From Haemonchus contortus (lineage: Eukaryota > Nematoda > Chromadorea > Rhabditida > Trichostrongylidae): a stretch of DNA of 64,000 nucleotides. The stretch is from assembly GCA_000469685.2 (NCBI GenBank), contig LS997567.1, positions 33,097,831 to 33,161,830 on the forward strand, given 5' to 3'. This document shows positions 45,860 through 57,344 of this stretch, in pieces. Under the pieces are notes generated by a model. It searched no databases and had not been told where the DNA came from. It saw only the letters and a list, made by a program, of their open reading frames with translations. Within the stretch, counting starts at the first letter, position 1. Each line of letters begins with the position of its first letter. The translations under genes and the position numbers were made by a program.

Positions 45860-48816
45860 TCTCTACTATATATAAACCACAAGTTTTATGTGTCTGTTCG
45901 TTTGTTGGTATGTATGTATGTATGTGTGAATGTGTGAATGTGTGAATGTGTGAATGTATGTATGTATGTGTGAATGTGTGAATGTGTGAATGTGTGAATG
46001 TGTGAATGTATGTATAATGTGTGAATGTATGTATGTATGTATGTATGTATGTATGTATGTATGTATGTATGTATGTATGTATGTATGTATGTATGTATGT
46101 ATGTATGTATGTATGTCTGTATGTCTGTATGTATGTATGTATGTATGTATGTATGTATGTATGTATGTATGTATGTATGTATGTATGTATGTATGTATGT
46201 ATGTATGTATGTATGTATGTATGTATGTATGTATGTATGTATGTATGTCTGTATGTCTGTATGTATGTATGTATGTATGTATGTATGTATGTATGTATGT
46301 ATGTATGTATGTATGTATGTATGTATGTATGTATGTATGTATGTATGTATGTATGTATGTATGTATGTATGTATGTATGTATGTATGTATGTATGTATGT
46401 ATGTATGTATGTATGTATGTATGTATGTATGTATGTATGTATGTATGTATGTATGTATGTATGTATGTATGTATGTATGTATGTATGTATGTATGTATGT
46501 ATGTATGTATGTATGTATGTATGTATGTATGTATGTATGTTATGTATGTATGTATGTATGTATGCTATGTATGTATGTATGTATGTATGTATGTATTGTA
46601 TGTATGTATGTATGTATGTATGCTATGGATGTATGTTATGTATGTTATGTATGTATGTATGTGATGTATTGTATGTATGTATGTATGTATGTATGTATGT
46701 ATGTATGTATGTATGTATGGTATTATGTATGTATGTATGTATGTATGTATGTATGTATGTATGATGTATGTATGTATGTATGTTATGTATGTATGTATGT
46801 ATGGATGTATGTATGTATGTATGTATGCTATGTATGTATTTGTAGTATGTATGCTATGTATGTATGATGTATGGCTATGTATGTATGATGTATGTATGTA
46901 TGGTATGTAATGTATGTATGTATGTATGGTATGTGTACTGTATGTATGTATGTATGTATGTAGTGTATGTATGTATGTATGTGATGTATGTATGTATGTA
47001 TGCTATGTATGTAGGTATGTATGGGATGTATGTATGTATGTATGTATGTATGTATGTATGTATGTATGTATGTATTGTTATGTATGTATGTATGTATGTA
47101 TGTATGTATGTATGTATGTATGTATGTATGTATGTATGTATGTATGTATGTATGTATGTATGTATGTATGTATGTATGTATGTATGTATGTATGTATGTA
47201 TGTATGTATGTATGTATGTATGTATGTATGTATGTATGTATGTATGTATGTATGTATGTATGTATGTATGTATGTATGTATGTATGTATGTATGTATGTA
47301 TGTATGTATGTATGTATGTATGTATGTATGTATGTATGTATGTATGTATGTATGTATGTATGTATGTATGTATGTATGTATGTATGTATGTATGTATGTA
47401 TGTATGTATGTATGTATGTATGTATGTATGTATGTATGTATGTATGTATGTATGTATGTATGTATGTATGTATGTATGTATGTATGTATGTATGTATGTA
47501 TGTATGTATGTATGTATGTATGTATGTATGTATGTATGTATGTATGTATGTATGTATGTATGTATGTATGTATGTATGTATGTATGTATGTATGTATGTA
47601 TGTATGTATGTATGTATGTATGTATGTATGTATGTATGTATGTATGTATGTATGTATGTATGTATGTATGTATGTATGTATGTATGTATGTATGTATGTA
47701 TGTATGTATGTATGTATGTATGTATGTATGTATGTATGTATGTATGTATGTATGTATGTATGTATGTATGTATGTATGTATGTATGTATGTATGTATGTA
47801 TGTATGTATGTATGCATGTTCACGCAATTCGGTTTCACCGGAGAAAAAAACCTCTAGAGGGCGGGACAAATTTGTGATGGGTGGGGCCTTAGACAGGATT
47901 AACAGAGCACATACGAGCTCTGCGGAGCCCCGCCCACGGAGGGTGGGGCAGGCGCCGGAATGAGCGGTGCCAAGAGCTGAACATCTTACTTTGGCCTCAA
48001 GAAAGTCCAGACAAAAATGACCAAAGGTGAGGATTGGGTCAACAAACAAGTTGGAGGAGACCCACCTGGTGTGGGCGGAGCTTTCTCAAAATGGGCGGTA
48101 CTTTTCAGATGTATTCATAACTCGATTCAATTAAGGCGCAGAGACCAGGAAAAAAATAAAGAGTGAGCAGGGCCAATGCGTGCTGGGCATGCGTGAGCTT
48201 GGCGAAGCGCCGCCCACTATGGCCGGGCGTGCCTTGAGACGGTAGGCAGTTTTCAAAAAAAATGCAACTTTGCTTGAAAACGATCTAGAATGCGGCAAAA
48301 AGGCGTTAAGGTGTAAAAGAACAAATATGGCCAGATCCTCGAGGTAGGCGGGGCCGAGATCAAAAACTCATAACTCTGTTCAGAAACGGTCTGGGATGCG
48401 GCAAAAAGGTGTTGAGGTGTAAAAGAACAAATGTGGTCATATCGCAGAAGTGGGCGGGGTTGGCTCTAAAGTGGGTGGAGCTTAGATCAAAAACTTATGA
48501 CTCTGTTCAGAAACTATCTGGGATGCGGCAAAAAGGTGGTAATGTGCAAAAGAACAAATGTTGTCAAATCCTCGAAGTGGGCGGGGTTGGCACCACAGTG
48601 AGCGGGGCTTAGATCAAAAATTTATAACTATTCAGAAACCTATAACTATTCAGAAACGCCGGGATGCGCGCAAAAAGTGGTGAGATGTAGTAGAACAAAA
48701 GTGTCAAGGAAAAGGCTTAGATGATAAAGGTCTATATTAAAAATCAGAAGCTCATGTGGCTCCGTCCCTCATGACTAGAGCCCCTAGCGCACGCAGTAGC
48801 GTGCGTAGTCGCCTGG
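45860..48816 (+). mobile_element. Helitron-like non-autonomous element, copy C, with expanded microsatellite
   Basis: It starts TCTCTACTATATATAAACCA (45860) and ends hairpin GCACGCAGTAGCGTGC, GTAGTCGCCTGG, then T (48816-48817). Between them are TGTGTCTGTTCGTTTGTTGG, the (ATGT)n array (45909-47814), TTCACCGGAGAAAAAAACC, a body with TATTCATAACTCGATTCAA, and about four 120-bp units with GGGCGGGGTTGG cores (48240-48670). Same layout as copies A and B. The 5' flanking base is T, not A, a small deviation. No coding sequence. Confidence 0.7.
45909..47814. repeat. Giant (ATGT)n microsatellite, about 1.9 kb
   Basis: A GTGTGAAT-variant start is followed by a pure part with two TCTGTATGTCTG variants exactly 132 bases apart (46117, 46249), a strongly interrupted middle (46541-47078), and a pure right part (47079-47813). 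Frames of 224-349 codons across it are artefacts. Confidence 0.97.
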
Positions 48817-49839
48817 TATTTATAAGAAGCAAATGTAGGATAGAACTGGGTTTTCCCTATCACTACCTTATCGTAATCATAAAGTTTGCGAACGGACAGA
48901 CCGACAAACACACAAACCTACAAATCGACAAAACGACAAACCAAGTTACTGCGTTATAAATAAGAGAAACGAATGGGGCCGTGCCCAGATACCGTATCGT
49001 TAATGACGTGTATGAGCACAATAAACCAACGAGATAAAAGGGCGCACCGCGCCAACAGCAATATTAGGTTACCTATTTGATTGCATACTGAAGATAACGA
49101 TAAGCTATGCCTTCGTTATGTCTCAAGAGGTGCTTATCAAAAGTACTACTTAGGGTGATTATGTGGACTAGTTGTGAGCCCACAACAGTGCCAGAAAGAT
49201 ATTGGAAGCGTTGCACATCCGCGAGAGAAGTTCTAAGCTAAACAATGGAAATGAGGGCATTGCTATAATGAGTTTCTGCCATTCATTCCTTTTTGAGGGC
49301 TTTGAGATCACCGCGTATTTCTCACTTCACGACCGTCGATGGTGTCTCATTGGTCGCTTATTGTTTACAAAATCGAGTGGGACGGCATCGCCGGTGAAAC
49401 CGCAGAAGGTTGGTTTCTTCGCTGGGATTTTTTTTGGTGTCCATATTTCTGTGACTTGTTGCAACTGACCTAGTGCGTTTGGGCGCTCGGTCGGGTACGC
49501 CACAGATCAGGGCTCCAAATTACTTTCAGGTCCTTGAAGACCACGAGCTGTTCATGTCGACTTGATAAAGCGGTTTCACCATATTAAACCTGTACGGCAA
49601 AACAGTGCAAAAACATTATGTGGCATAACGAGGGTTTCCAGAAGACCAAACGTGAAAATTACTTATGTGAAGGTCCGAGCGGCATATGATGAGCAAATGT
49701 ACGATCTTAGATTGAGCGCAAACACTTCAAAGCGGCCTTGAATGTTGATAAAATGAGCGGCCATGTCTAACGTGCAGACAAAAGCAGTGATAGCTAGATT
49801 GTTGAGTTTATTGTTTCCTTGAACTCTTCACGAGGTTTG
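48817..49839. other. No supported gene
   Basis: GACAGACCGACAAACACACA (48895-48914) resembles an inverted Helitron-like 5' end. An 88-codon frame (49202-49468) has no recognisable domain. Confidence 0.4.
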
Positions 49840-49852
49840 TAAACAATCTTTG

Positions 49853-49893
49853 CTAGGCTGACGTTTCGGCGATATCGCCGTCTTCAGGGCCTG
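49853..49893 (-). ncRNA. Hammerhead-ribozyme-like motif at end of Penelope-like element
   Basis: The minus strand reads CTGAAGA, then CGGCGATATCGCC (stem II, GGCG/CGCC with loop ATAT), GAAA, then CGTC, the order of the hammerhead core (CUGANGA, stem II, GAAA, NUH). GGC before and GCC after could pair as stem I. One extra C at the base of stem II is unusual. Hammerheads are known in Penelope-like elements. Activity not established. Confidence 0.5.
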
Positions 49894-50493
49894 AAAGGAA
49901 CATAACTATCTGTGATTATCCGACCAAACTCTCTATCAACTCATTGCAATTCGAGACTTCGAGGGCACACAGGTGATCAGAAGGAGAAGCTCTCACCGTA
50001 GCTTCGTGGATTCCTTGAAACCACCCAGCTAGTGATGGTACCAACAGACCAGCGCCAGCTGGAGTAAGTCCTCATTTAAAGCCACTGCGGGAAGGCCAAT
50101 CTTATATCGCGTGATTGCGAAACATTCCTCCACACGATTCATTTTTGGATCAGTGACTTGTATAAGTACCTCGAGGGTTTCACGCACAATTGCATCTCCT
50201 GCACTACGACCTCCACGGTGACCTCAAAAACCCCTCCTTCATGATTTTAAAATCGGTGACTCCCTAATGCAGCCAGCTCTTTCAAATGCCCTAAACCATC
50301 TATGTTCTCCTTAACTTCACCTGAAGTGGTCTTGCCGTTTCTCCAATATACTCATCAATACAATCACGGCAAGTAATCTTGTAGACCACCCCAGACATGT
50401 TACAATCACCTTACCCTCAAGCTGGACAAAGCACACAGTTTTAGGCTGTACACAGGCGATAGAATGACCTGTTCCGAACCAGGCGCTTCTTTG

Positions 50494-51067
50494 AAGGCAC
50501 AGTTCACGATGCCTCAATGGGCGGGTAGGTCAATGGCTTTCCCGCCTCTCGATCGATGTCACGTCATCACGTCAGACGAGTGTCGAGACAATAAAGGCCG
50601 CAACTATTCGTTCTAGGACCCACACACAATCAGCTGGTCGCCGAGTGATGAGGCGATGTATTTCTCCCACTCTTTTTTCCTCTGCTATTCTTTTTGCTGC
50701 CACGATCCCTTATTTAATTTCCTATTCCTAGAGGCTTAAAAAGGTGAGCTACTTTTGCTGTTACTAGGGTTTTTGTTTACTAATGCTTACAAGTAAATGA
50801 ATTTTTGCTTACCATAGTCTGCTATTCGTACCAGGACCCACACGTACGCAGTGAGACACATTGTATAGCTCGTCCAACCCCCCCTCACTCTTCATTTTTC
50901 TGGTCTCATTCTCATCCAGCCCCCTTTTTAGCTGTTTTTCGAAGCATTTTTTCACTTTGGAAACACCGATTCACGCAGTTTCTCCACCTTCATCGCACTA
51001 TTATCGACCTTGTCTTCCATTTTTCATCATAATCCGTATTACCCGAAATTATCGTGAACTGTGCCTT
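50494..51067. mobile_element. MITE inside the Penelope-like element
   Basis: Inverted repeats AAGGCACAGTTCACGAT / ATCGTGAACTGTGCCTT bound 574 bases. TG and CA flank it where the uninterrupted copy at 57.4 kb has a single TA, so this is a Tc1/mariner-type target. No transposase inside; a C-rich AT-poor patch at 50876. A relative of the palindromic MITE at 32.8 kb and of 53155-53510. Confidence 0.85.
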
Positions 51068-51555
51068 CACGAAGGGTGTTACGTTTACAATAGCGACTAA
51101 ATTTTCCAAGCCCGATCTCTTTAGACATTTTCTAATGGAGGCACTGACCTCATCATTAATAAACGGTAGTACAGAAGAAGTCTTTCCTTCAATCTAGGTA
51201 GTACCATGTCTGAGGATCACACTACCAGAATAAGCTTTGCGTGTCGTTGGAAAATTGTAGTGGCCATTCGACCAAACTATATCGCTTGCCATTTTGAGCG
51301 ACTCTTTTCGCTCATCCCCCCACTGCAGACCTTCTCAGCAGTGCGGAATATATTCCTAACGACCGCTCGTCTTAGTAAAAAGGGTGAGTTGAATGCTGAT
51401 GGACAATTATGTTCTTATTGCTCGGCTTTCTGTACCACTTCGTAACAACCATGTCGCCCCGTAACCTCACTTGATCGTTTAAGAAAGGAAGCCAATCTCC
51501 GGTCGGTTCTCCCCGTGTTAACGTGATGAGCTCTGATCGTGAAATTAGTAGGGCT

Positions 51556-51718
51556 ATGACTATGAAAATGTGGTTAAACCTTTGAAGTGGGCGGGGTTTA
51601 CATCACGGTGGGCGGGGCTGAAGTCGATAATTCAAGACTCTGTTCAGAATTGTTTTAAAACACATCAAAAAAATATGGTTCACTTTATAGAAGTCCTTGA
51701 AATGTATCGAACGCTTAT
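51556..51718. repeat. Single GC-rich unit
   Basis: TTTGAAGTGGGCGGGGTTTA, then TCTGTTCAGAATTGTTTTAA: one unit of the Helitron-like internal repeat, between the Penelope-like fragment and copy D. Confidence 0.6.
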
Positions 51719-52700
51719 TCTTACTATAATAAAGCGCCTGCGCCTGTCTGTGTGTCTGTCACGAATTTCCATGCTACCTGAAGAAACACCTGGAGAGGTC
51801 GGGTCAAGCTTGGAACGGGTAGAGCATAGGGCAAGAACAACAGAGCACATAAGAGCTCAGCGAAGCTCCGCCCAGTGAGGCAGGCCATGCACAGGAGTGG
51901 ACGATGGCATGGGCGAACCATTCTTATTTGGTGTTATAACAGTCTGGAAGCCGAGAGAAAGGGCTAAGGTGAGGGATTCGTCTACAATGAAATGAAGGAG
52001 ACTCACCGGCGGTGGGCGGAGCGTTCTTGCAGGGAGCTATGCTTTCCTCATAAGTTCATAGCTCGATTGACTACGGCGAGGAGGCCAGAAAAAAAAAAGA
52101 TAAAAGGAATGACAAAGACCTTATGCGTGCTAGACATGCGTAAACTTGGTAAAACTCAGCCCATGGGCGAGGCGTGCCTTGAAATGGAAGCGACTTTCCA
52201 AAACTGAATAATTCTGTTCAGAGACATTCTGCGACGCGTGAAAAGGTGGTCAAATATAATAGAAGAAATGTGATCGAACCCCAGAAGTCGGCGGACGTAG
52301 ATCAGAAGTTCATAACCCTGTTCAAAATGTTCTACAATGCATGGAAAAAGGGAGGTTATGTAGATGTGCTCAAATCCTTGACTTAAGTTTACACAGGGAT
52401 AGGCGGATTAAGATCGAAACTTCATGACTCAGTTCAAAAACGTTCTAGAATGTGGAGAAAGTGGCTAGGGAAGCTAAAAGGATGGTCAAACTTTAGCAGT
52501 GAGAGGGGTGTGCACCGAGGTGGACGGTGCTATGATCTACCACTAATGACTGTTCGAATGAAATATACGAGCGAATGCACTTAAAGCGGTCAAATCTAGA
52601 AAGAACTATCGCAGTATGATGCATCAAAAATTGCACTGAATGATTCTAGATGAGCGGTCGTGGATATGCAGGCACGTGTTTGCGTGCATAGCCGAACTGA
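51719..52700 (+). mobile_element. Helitron-like non-autonomous element, copy D (diverged)
   Basis: It starts near TCTTACTATAATAAAGCGCC, passes TGTGTGTCTGTCACG, GAGCTCAGCGAAGCTCCGCC, CATAGCTCGATTGACTAC and three GC units, and ends with a GCACG...CGTGC hairpin, nine bases, then CTGA|T (52697-52701), again fitting hairpin plus CTRR. No long ATGT tract at the homologous position. The 5' border is approximate. Confidence 0.55.
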
Positions 52701-53154
52701 TTATACATAAACCACAAATGTCCGTATGTCTGTTGGTCTGTTTGCCTCTTGAGCTGTTTATCACCACCTTGCACATATGGTGCGTTCATAGGATTAAAGT
52801 GGAACAGACTAGCCAGTATGAAACAAGTAGGGACCAGAGCCACTTGGGAAGGCTTGATTTGAGCTAGGTTCCACCAACGATAAGATTGTCGTGCGATAAG
52901 ACTGGTCTCAACGAAAGTATATGATTAGTGTTCCCGGGCAACAAAAGCGTTCAAACGTGATATGAGAACAGGCGGCGGGATGGGAACGTTGAGATTAGGT
53001 AGTAGGTGGCAGAACTCGAGTCCGCTCACTCGGGGCAGGGCATGTACAAAAAATTGCTGCTTCAAAGTAGAGCGTTCAAATTTGGGACGAGAGCGGCAGC
53101 CAACTTTACACGATAAGGACGAGGGTTGGAGTTAGCCGACTGAGCGGTCATTTT
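52701..53154. repeat. GC-rich unit and a possible further Helitron-like 5' end
   Basis: TTATACATAAACCACAAATG (52701-52720) follows copy D directly and resembles the family 5' end. A GGCAGAACTCGAGTCCGCTC-type unit lies at 52920-53140. Confidence 0.45.
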
Positions 53155-53510
53155 CCTAGTTTTCATAAAAATGGTGAGTTATTTTCGCTGTTAATCGTGC
53201 ACTTGATAACTTATGCCAGTGATTTTGAATGTATGCATTAATTAAATGAATGAATGAATTTCAGAATACGTTTTTGCTTACTGCAGTCAGCTGTAACACA
53301 TTATACAGCTCGTCCAAGCACCCCTTCTACGTTAATTTCTCGGTCTTTTTCTCGTCCTGCTCCATTCTTAATGCTATTATAAAACCTTTCATCTTCTTTG
53401 AAACACCGATTTTCGCGCTTTCTTTGCCTCCATCGCACTATTCTCCACCTTCCCTTCCGTTTATCGTGATTATTTTAACCCAAATTATAGCGAAAAGGAA
53501 AAAAGCTCAT
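53155..53510. mobile_element. Diverged relative of the 50.5-kb MITE interior
   Basis: It shares in the same order ATACAGCTCGTCCAA, GAAACACCGATT(T/C)(T/A)CGC, CATCGCACTATT and CCACCTTCCCTTCC-like blocks with 50860-51060. The terminal repeats are not preserved. Confidence 0.6.
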
Positions 53511-54189
53511 TTCGTTATAAACATGGGTGCCTATAATTGTAATCCAAACGACTACGCCGGAACACTAACCTGCTCAACCAGCTGTCCCATCAAAAAAGAT
53601 TACAACACAACAATATAGACAAAGACCTTTTCACAGTCCAACAAATTTTTAATTGCACGTTAAGTATAAACATCAGGGGCAAAAGGGTCTTAAAGGAATT
53701 CAGAAAAGCGAGGCAACCGAGAATCTATCCAAAAGCGCTTTCTTAGTTGAAACAAATTTGCGCTTATACATCGCAAGCAATTGTTCGTAGCGGCTCTGCC
53801 CTTTCGTGGACTTCGGCAGGAATATCACCGCCAGTCATAAAGCAAACGGCACAAAAGCAAAAGGCAGTGCTGTAAGCATGGTGAGAAATTATGAAGTAAC
53901 AAACAGATAAACAATGAACGAGGCAAAGTCATGGTCCTATGATATTGACGGGATCACTTGAATCCTTGTCCGTTAAGAAAGTGGGAAATGTTAAAATGTC
54001 CCGCCTGCATTTTTTTCTAATTTGGAGGGTTCGGTAGATGAGAACAGGAGCTATTCATTCCCGGTCAAACAAAAGCACCCTACACAATTCGTGCGCGCCC
54101 CGTTCGCTTGGAACAAACCTCCATGGGTTCTGTGTGTTTGAGTTACTCGATATATTCCACTTTGGTTTCGAAATATTGCTTCAAATCTA
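53511..54189. other. No supported gene
   Basis: Nothing recognisable on either strand. Confidence 0.4.
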
Positions 54190-54600
54190 AATTAACTTTT
54201 TTTTTGCCCACGCCTCACCTCCTGTGAGCGGAGTTAAGTCCTGCCGTCCGACATAGGTGCTCCCATGCTGCAGCTTGTCCTTCTATCGAATATGAGCACT
54301 CTGGGTCCATGTTAAAATTTTTCGCACAAACTCCACCACATGTGGGTGGAATCCGGTCTCGTGACCCACCATAAGCGTTGCTACCTGCCGCCTGCACACC
54401 CATCAAATTTGAGCGCTCTAGGTCCATGGGGATCGCAGTTATGAATATGCGGTCAAACACACGCACATATATATACACATATACACACATATACTCACAC
54501 ACACACACATGCACACATATACACACATACTTACACCTTTACACAACACACATATACACATACAACACCCACACGCACACAGAAGACGCCTGATAAAAAC
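54190..54600 (-). repeat. GC-rich units and a CA-rich tract
   Basis: Two units (on minus, GGTGGGTCACGAGACCGGAT and CTAGAGCGCTCAAATTTGAT) adjoin an ACAC/ATAT-rich tract (54465-54580). Same unit type as at 1.2 and 22.4 kb. Confidence 0.65.
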
Positions 54601-55372
54601 AAAACAAAATGAAGAGACAAGCATAGTTGATTAACTGGCTTATATCAAGAATTAGTGGTTACCCAAAATGAAAGTGCACTAGGGCTCAGCCGATTACTTT
54701 TGCCCTTACGGCGTATACCACCATAGTAGCCGAAGCTTTGGTGGAAGCCAAAGTAGGGGCCGTGACCGTCGTCTCACAACTACCACTTGGTAACTTTTTG
54801 AAAAACACTTTAGCAGAACGAAGCTTAGCCGCCCATAATTCCTTAGAAGTATGCAACGTACGATTCCGACTTCCATGACGCTCGGAAACTCCGACGTCGC
54901 GTCCGAGGCGCTGGTGCAAGAGATCATCGAGTTTTATTTAATTCCGTTCCTAGAGGTAATCCGTCACTGACTACAAATGTCGCATCCAATTCGAGCAAAA
55001 CAACTTCAAGGCATTCTGTGGCGCTTTTGAGAACGATGGATCCGATAATTACATTCAGAGTCGAATTACTACAAAACCTACCAGCAAAAATCGAATTCGA
55101 GAAAAATTCAGCCCAATGTCGGAAAAGAAATACTAAAAATTAAATGAAGCCAACGTTCAAAACTCGGCATTCCTAACCTCTTAGTGACCTGGTCATGAAC
55201 AGGGGAAAGAAATGATTGAGGTAAAGAAAAAAAATATATAGATGAAAGAAATAGCCTATCACTGATAAACCATAAAAATACAGGCAAACACACTTCACGA
55301 TAATATGCCCTGATATCTTAAGCCTATAGGTCTCTTTCCGATTGCTTCCAAATCTCAATGCACAACTTATAC
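54601..55372. other. No supported gene
   Basis: A 77-codon frame (54919-54686, minus) ending STKASATMVVYAVRAKVIG has no domain I can name and no splice link to the neighbouring exons. It could be an unrecognised repeat. Within the putative large intron. Confidence 0.35.
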
Positions 55373-56240
55373 CTCCTGAATTGTAGGCTTAGCTCTGCCT
55401 GCAAGGTCGACAGAAATTTGACCTGGAACATCGTCGTCTTGCTGAAAGACTGATAATATCGAGAAATTTGTATACATTAAACGAGGGAGGAAGCCGGTTA
55501 GAATAAAAATACACATTGTATAGCAGCACTCACCTCGGAGGCATTATGCGAAGTGGTAGAGCTCTAAAACGGACAGGATTGAAACCGCGAAAGGCCGTAA
55601 AACTTTTCGTAATTATGTCGCATCCATGTGAAAACTCAAACAAACAAAACAACACACAAAACGGAGTCCAAAATGATTACCTTCTAAAGAGAGAGCACTG
55701 AGTGAAGAATATAAACATTGCGATACTTTCAAAGTAATTCAAGTCAAACAAAACACACACAAAAATCACATAATCATTTTGAATCCCATAAAACAGTTAC
55801 GATTTAAGCCATAACCCTCACCTGTATACTCTCGAACAAATTAAAGAGTTTCGTCCGTTCAGCATGATTAAAAGTTGACACACCGGGACCGTCAGTGCTA
55901 ATCTGTGCGAAATTTGAAAACCAGAAATTGAATGAATTATCGGGAACAATAAAAACAAAAGAAAATAAAAGGAAACAACAGCGGAAGTGAAAGCTGGAAG
56001 AGTTAAGAAGTAATTCCTAAGGAGAACAACTCACTCCAATAAGGTCCGGAACGATACTGGGAAACTTTGTCTTGAGATGCTCTTGATCAGCAATACCAGA
56101 TGAGACATCATCATCGATCTGAAAACATAAGAATGTCTGCACTATCGCGCAGTAACCCTTTCATAGAAAATCTATTCAATAAGTGAAGCGATTCGTACCT
56201 CTGCGGAAAAAAAATGCGACTCGGGAGGATCGCCACTCAT
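55373..56240 (-). CDS. Putative host gene, 5' block of five exons
   Basis: Exons on the minus strand: 56240-56199 (ATG; MSGDPPESHFFSAE), 56118-56035 (IDDDVSSGIADQEHLKTKFP then SIVPDLIG), 55902-55822 (ISTDGPGVSTFNHAERTKLF then NLFESIQ), 55563-55534 (SSTTSHNASE, least certain), 55441-55373 (QDDDVPGQISVDLAGRAKPT then IQE). All are phase 0; donors GTACGA, GTGAGT, GTGAGG, GTGAGT and GTATAA; acceptors mostly TTTCAG-like, and ATTCCTAG lies eight bases before the ATG, a possible trans-splice site. The phase-0 end would join the exon at 43422. Acidic, Asp/Glu/Ser-rich, no signal peptide or known domain seen. Role unknown. Confidence 0.55.
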
Positions 56241-56989
56241 TCAGGCACCTAGGAATTCATATTCAAACACATTACTCCCATAAGAGAAAGTTTGAACTCC
56301 GTCGGACACTTATAAAAAAAAAGTCTTGAAAAATTCTAGTTTTGAGAGGAAAATGTTGAGGAAGACGCTCATAAGAGTAAAAGCGGAAAAGAGCCCAAAA
56401 AATAATCCCAGGGTCTCGCGGAACCAAGACTTAACAATGCTGCAGTAGAAGTAAAACCATGGGGGTTAACGTATGCGATGAGTAATACAGCCTACGGGCT
56501 ACTTGAACTCGTTCCCTTTAATAGTGGCGGCCGCGGCTATTTTCCTGCCCTCGTCTGTCGCGCTCTCGTTTACCATGTTCTCTAACTGCTGAGCTTGTCT
56601 GATCAATGGGATCCTCAGTACCAACCCCGTGTCCTTCACCTGAGGTATTTTGGTCTGCGCTCCAACCTTTCACTATTAGGGAAGCAGAGAAAGTTCAAAT
56701 AAACACGTAATGCAATGGCAAAGTGGTCGTGGAACGATACCGCGTACCAGTATTTCATTTCGGGTGTATGTCGTTTAGCTCGGCTCATCTCAGCCTCTTT
56801 GCCATTGGGGTGCATGGGCTTCAGTTGCCACCCATACAACGCAATTTCTGCGTCAACCAACTCGTCCACATCACTCAGCCTCACGGTTCACCATCAGCTA
56901 CCGAGCTGATTAGAGTTTATTCGCACGTGGGTGCGGGGCGACCCTGATTAGGAATGGAGACTCAGGGCTCACCAAACTTTTCAGTCATC
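56241..56989. other. Upstream region of putative gene; no other gene
   Basis: It may hold the promoter of the minus-strand gene. The frames 56636-56884 (minus) and 56715-56947 (plus) overlap each other and lack recognisable motifs. Confidence 0.4.
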
Positions 56990-57344
56990 ACCATTAATCG
57001 AGGGTAAAAATGTAGTTGGGGGGTGCCAGCGTCCTTTTCTGCTCTACGTCTCTGACACCAGTGGGAAGAGTGCATAGAAACCGCGCGAGAAAGCAGAGAT
57101 GGTTTCCTCCCCTTCTCAAAGTTCGGGAAGGAGATCCGGGGTGGGTCAGCCATTTGGATGTTCAATTCTTGCCCCATCCCAGCTTTTCACTCGAGATAAT
57201 CATCTCGCCCTTCCTGGAGCTCCTCCCCTTCCAAGTTAGGGGGAAACTCCGGGGTGGGTGAGCCAACTGTGTGCTCAATGATTACACAACACCAGCTTTT
57301 TGCACGAGATAATCATCTCTCCCACCCCGAGCACTACAGAATTG
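56990..57344 (+). repeat. Dispersed repeat, copy 2 (partner at 17640-17935)
   Basis: It contains two tandem-like blocks each ending CAGCTTTT(T)xCxCGAGATAA followed by TCATCTC, plus GGGGTGGGTGAGCC. Same block order as the minus-strand copy at 17.6 kb. Confidence 0.6.

Larger units (their letters stand above)
49840..51555 (-). pseudogene. Penelope-like element, 3' part with GIY-YIG endonuclease, copy 1
   Basis: On the minus strand, frames read LASFLKCSSEVTGRHGCYEV and RRAVVRNIFRTAEKVCSGG (51500-51310), a SAxIRKCLKR-like region (about 51140), then after a MITE the GIY-YIG nuclease signature [20 protein letters not shown] (about 50395-50336) typical of Penelope-like retroelements, which cut target DNA with this domain. 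A decayed tail follows, closing with a hammerhead-like motif at 49853-49893. The reverse transcriptase is not in this fragment. Many frameshifts; inactive. Confidence 0.8.

Noticed and set aside
45990..48049. Frames of 224-349 codons around the second array
   Set aside because: Same microsatellite artefact; the non-repeat ends are Helitron-like non-coding sequence.
54686..54927. Additional exon of the minus-strand host gene
   Set aside because: No flanking splice sites in a compatible phase and sequence character differs from the other exons.
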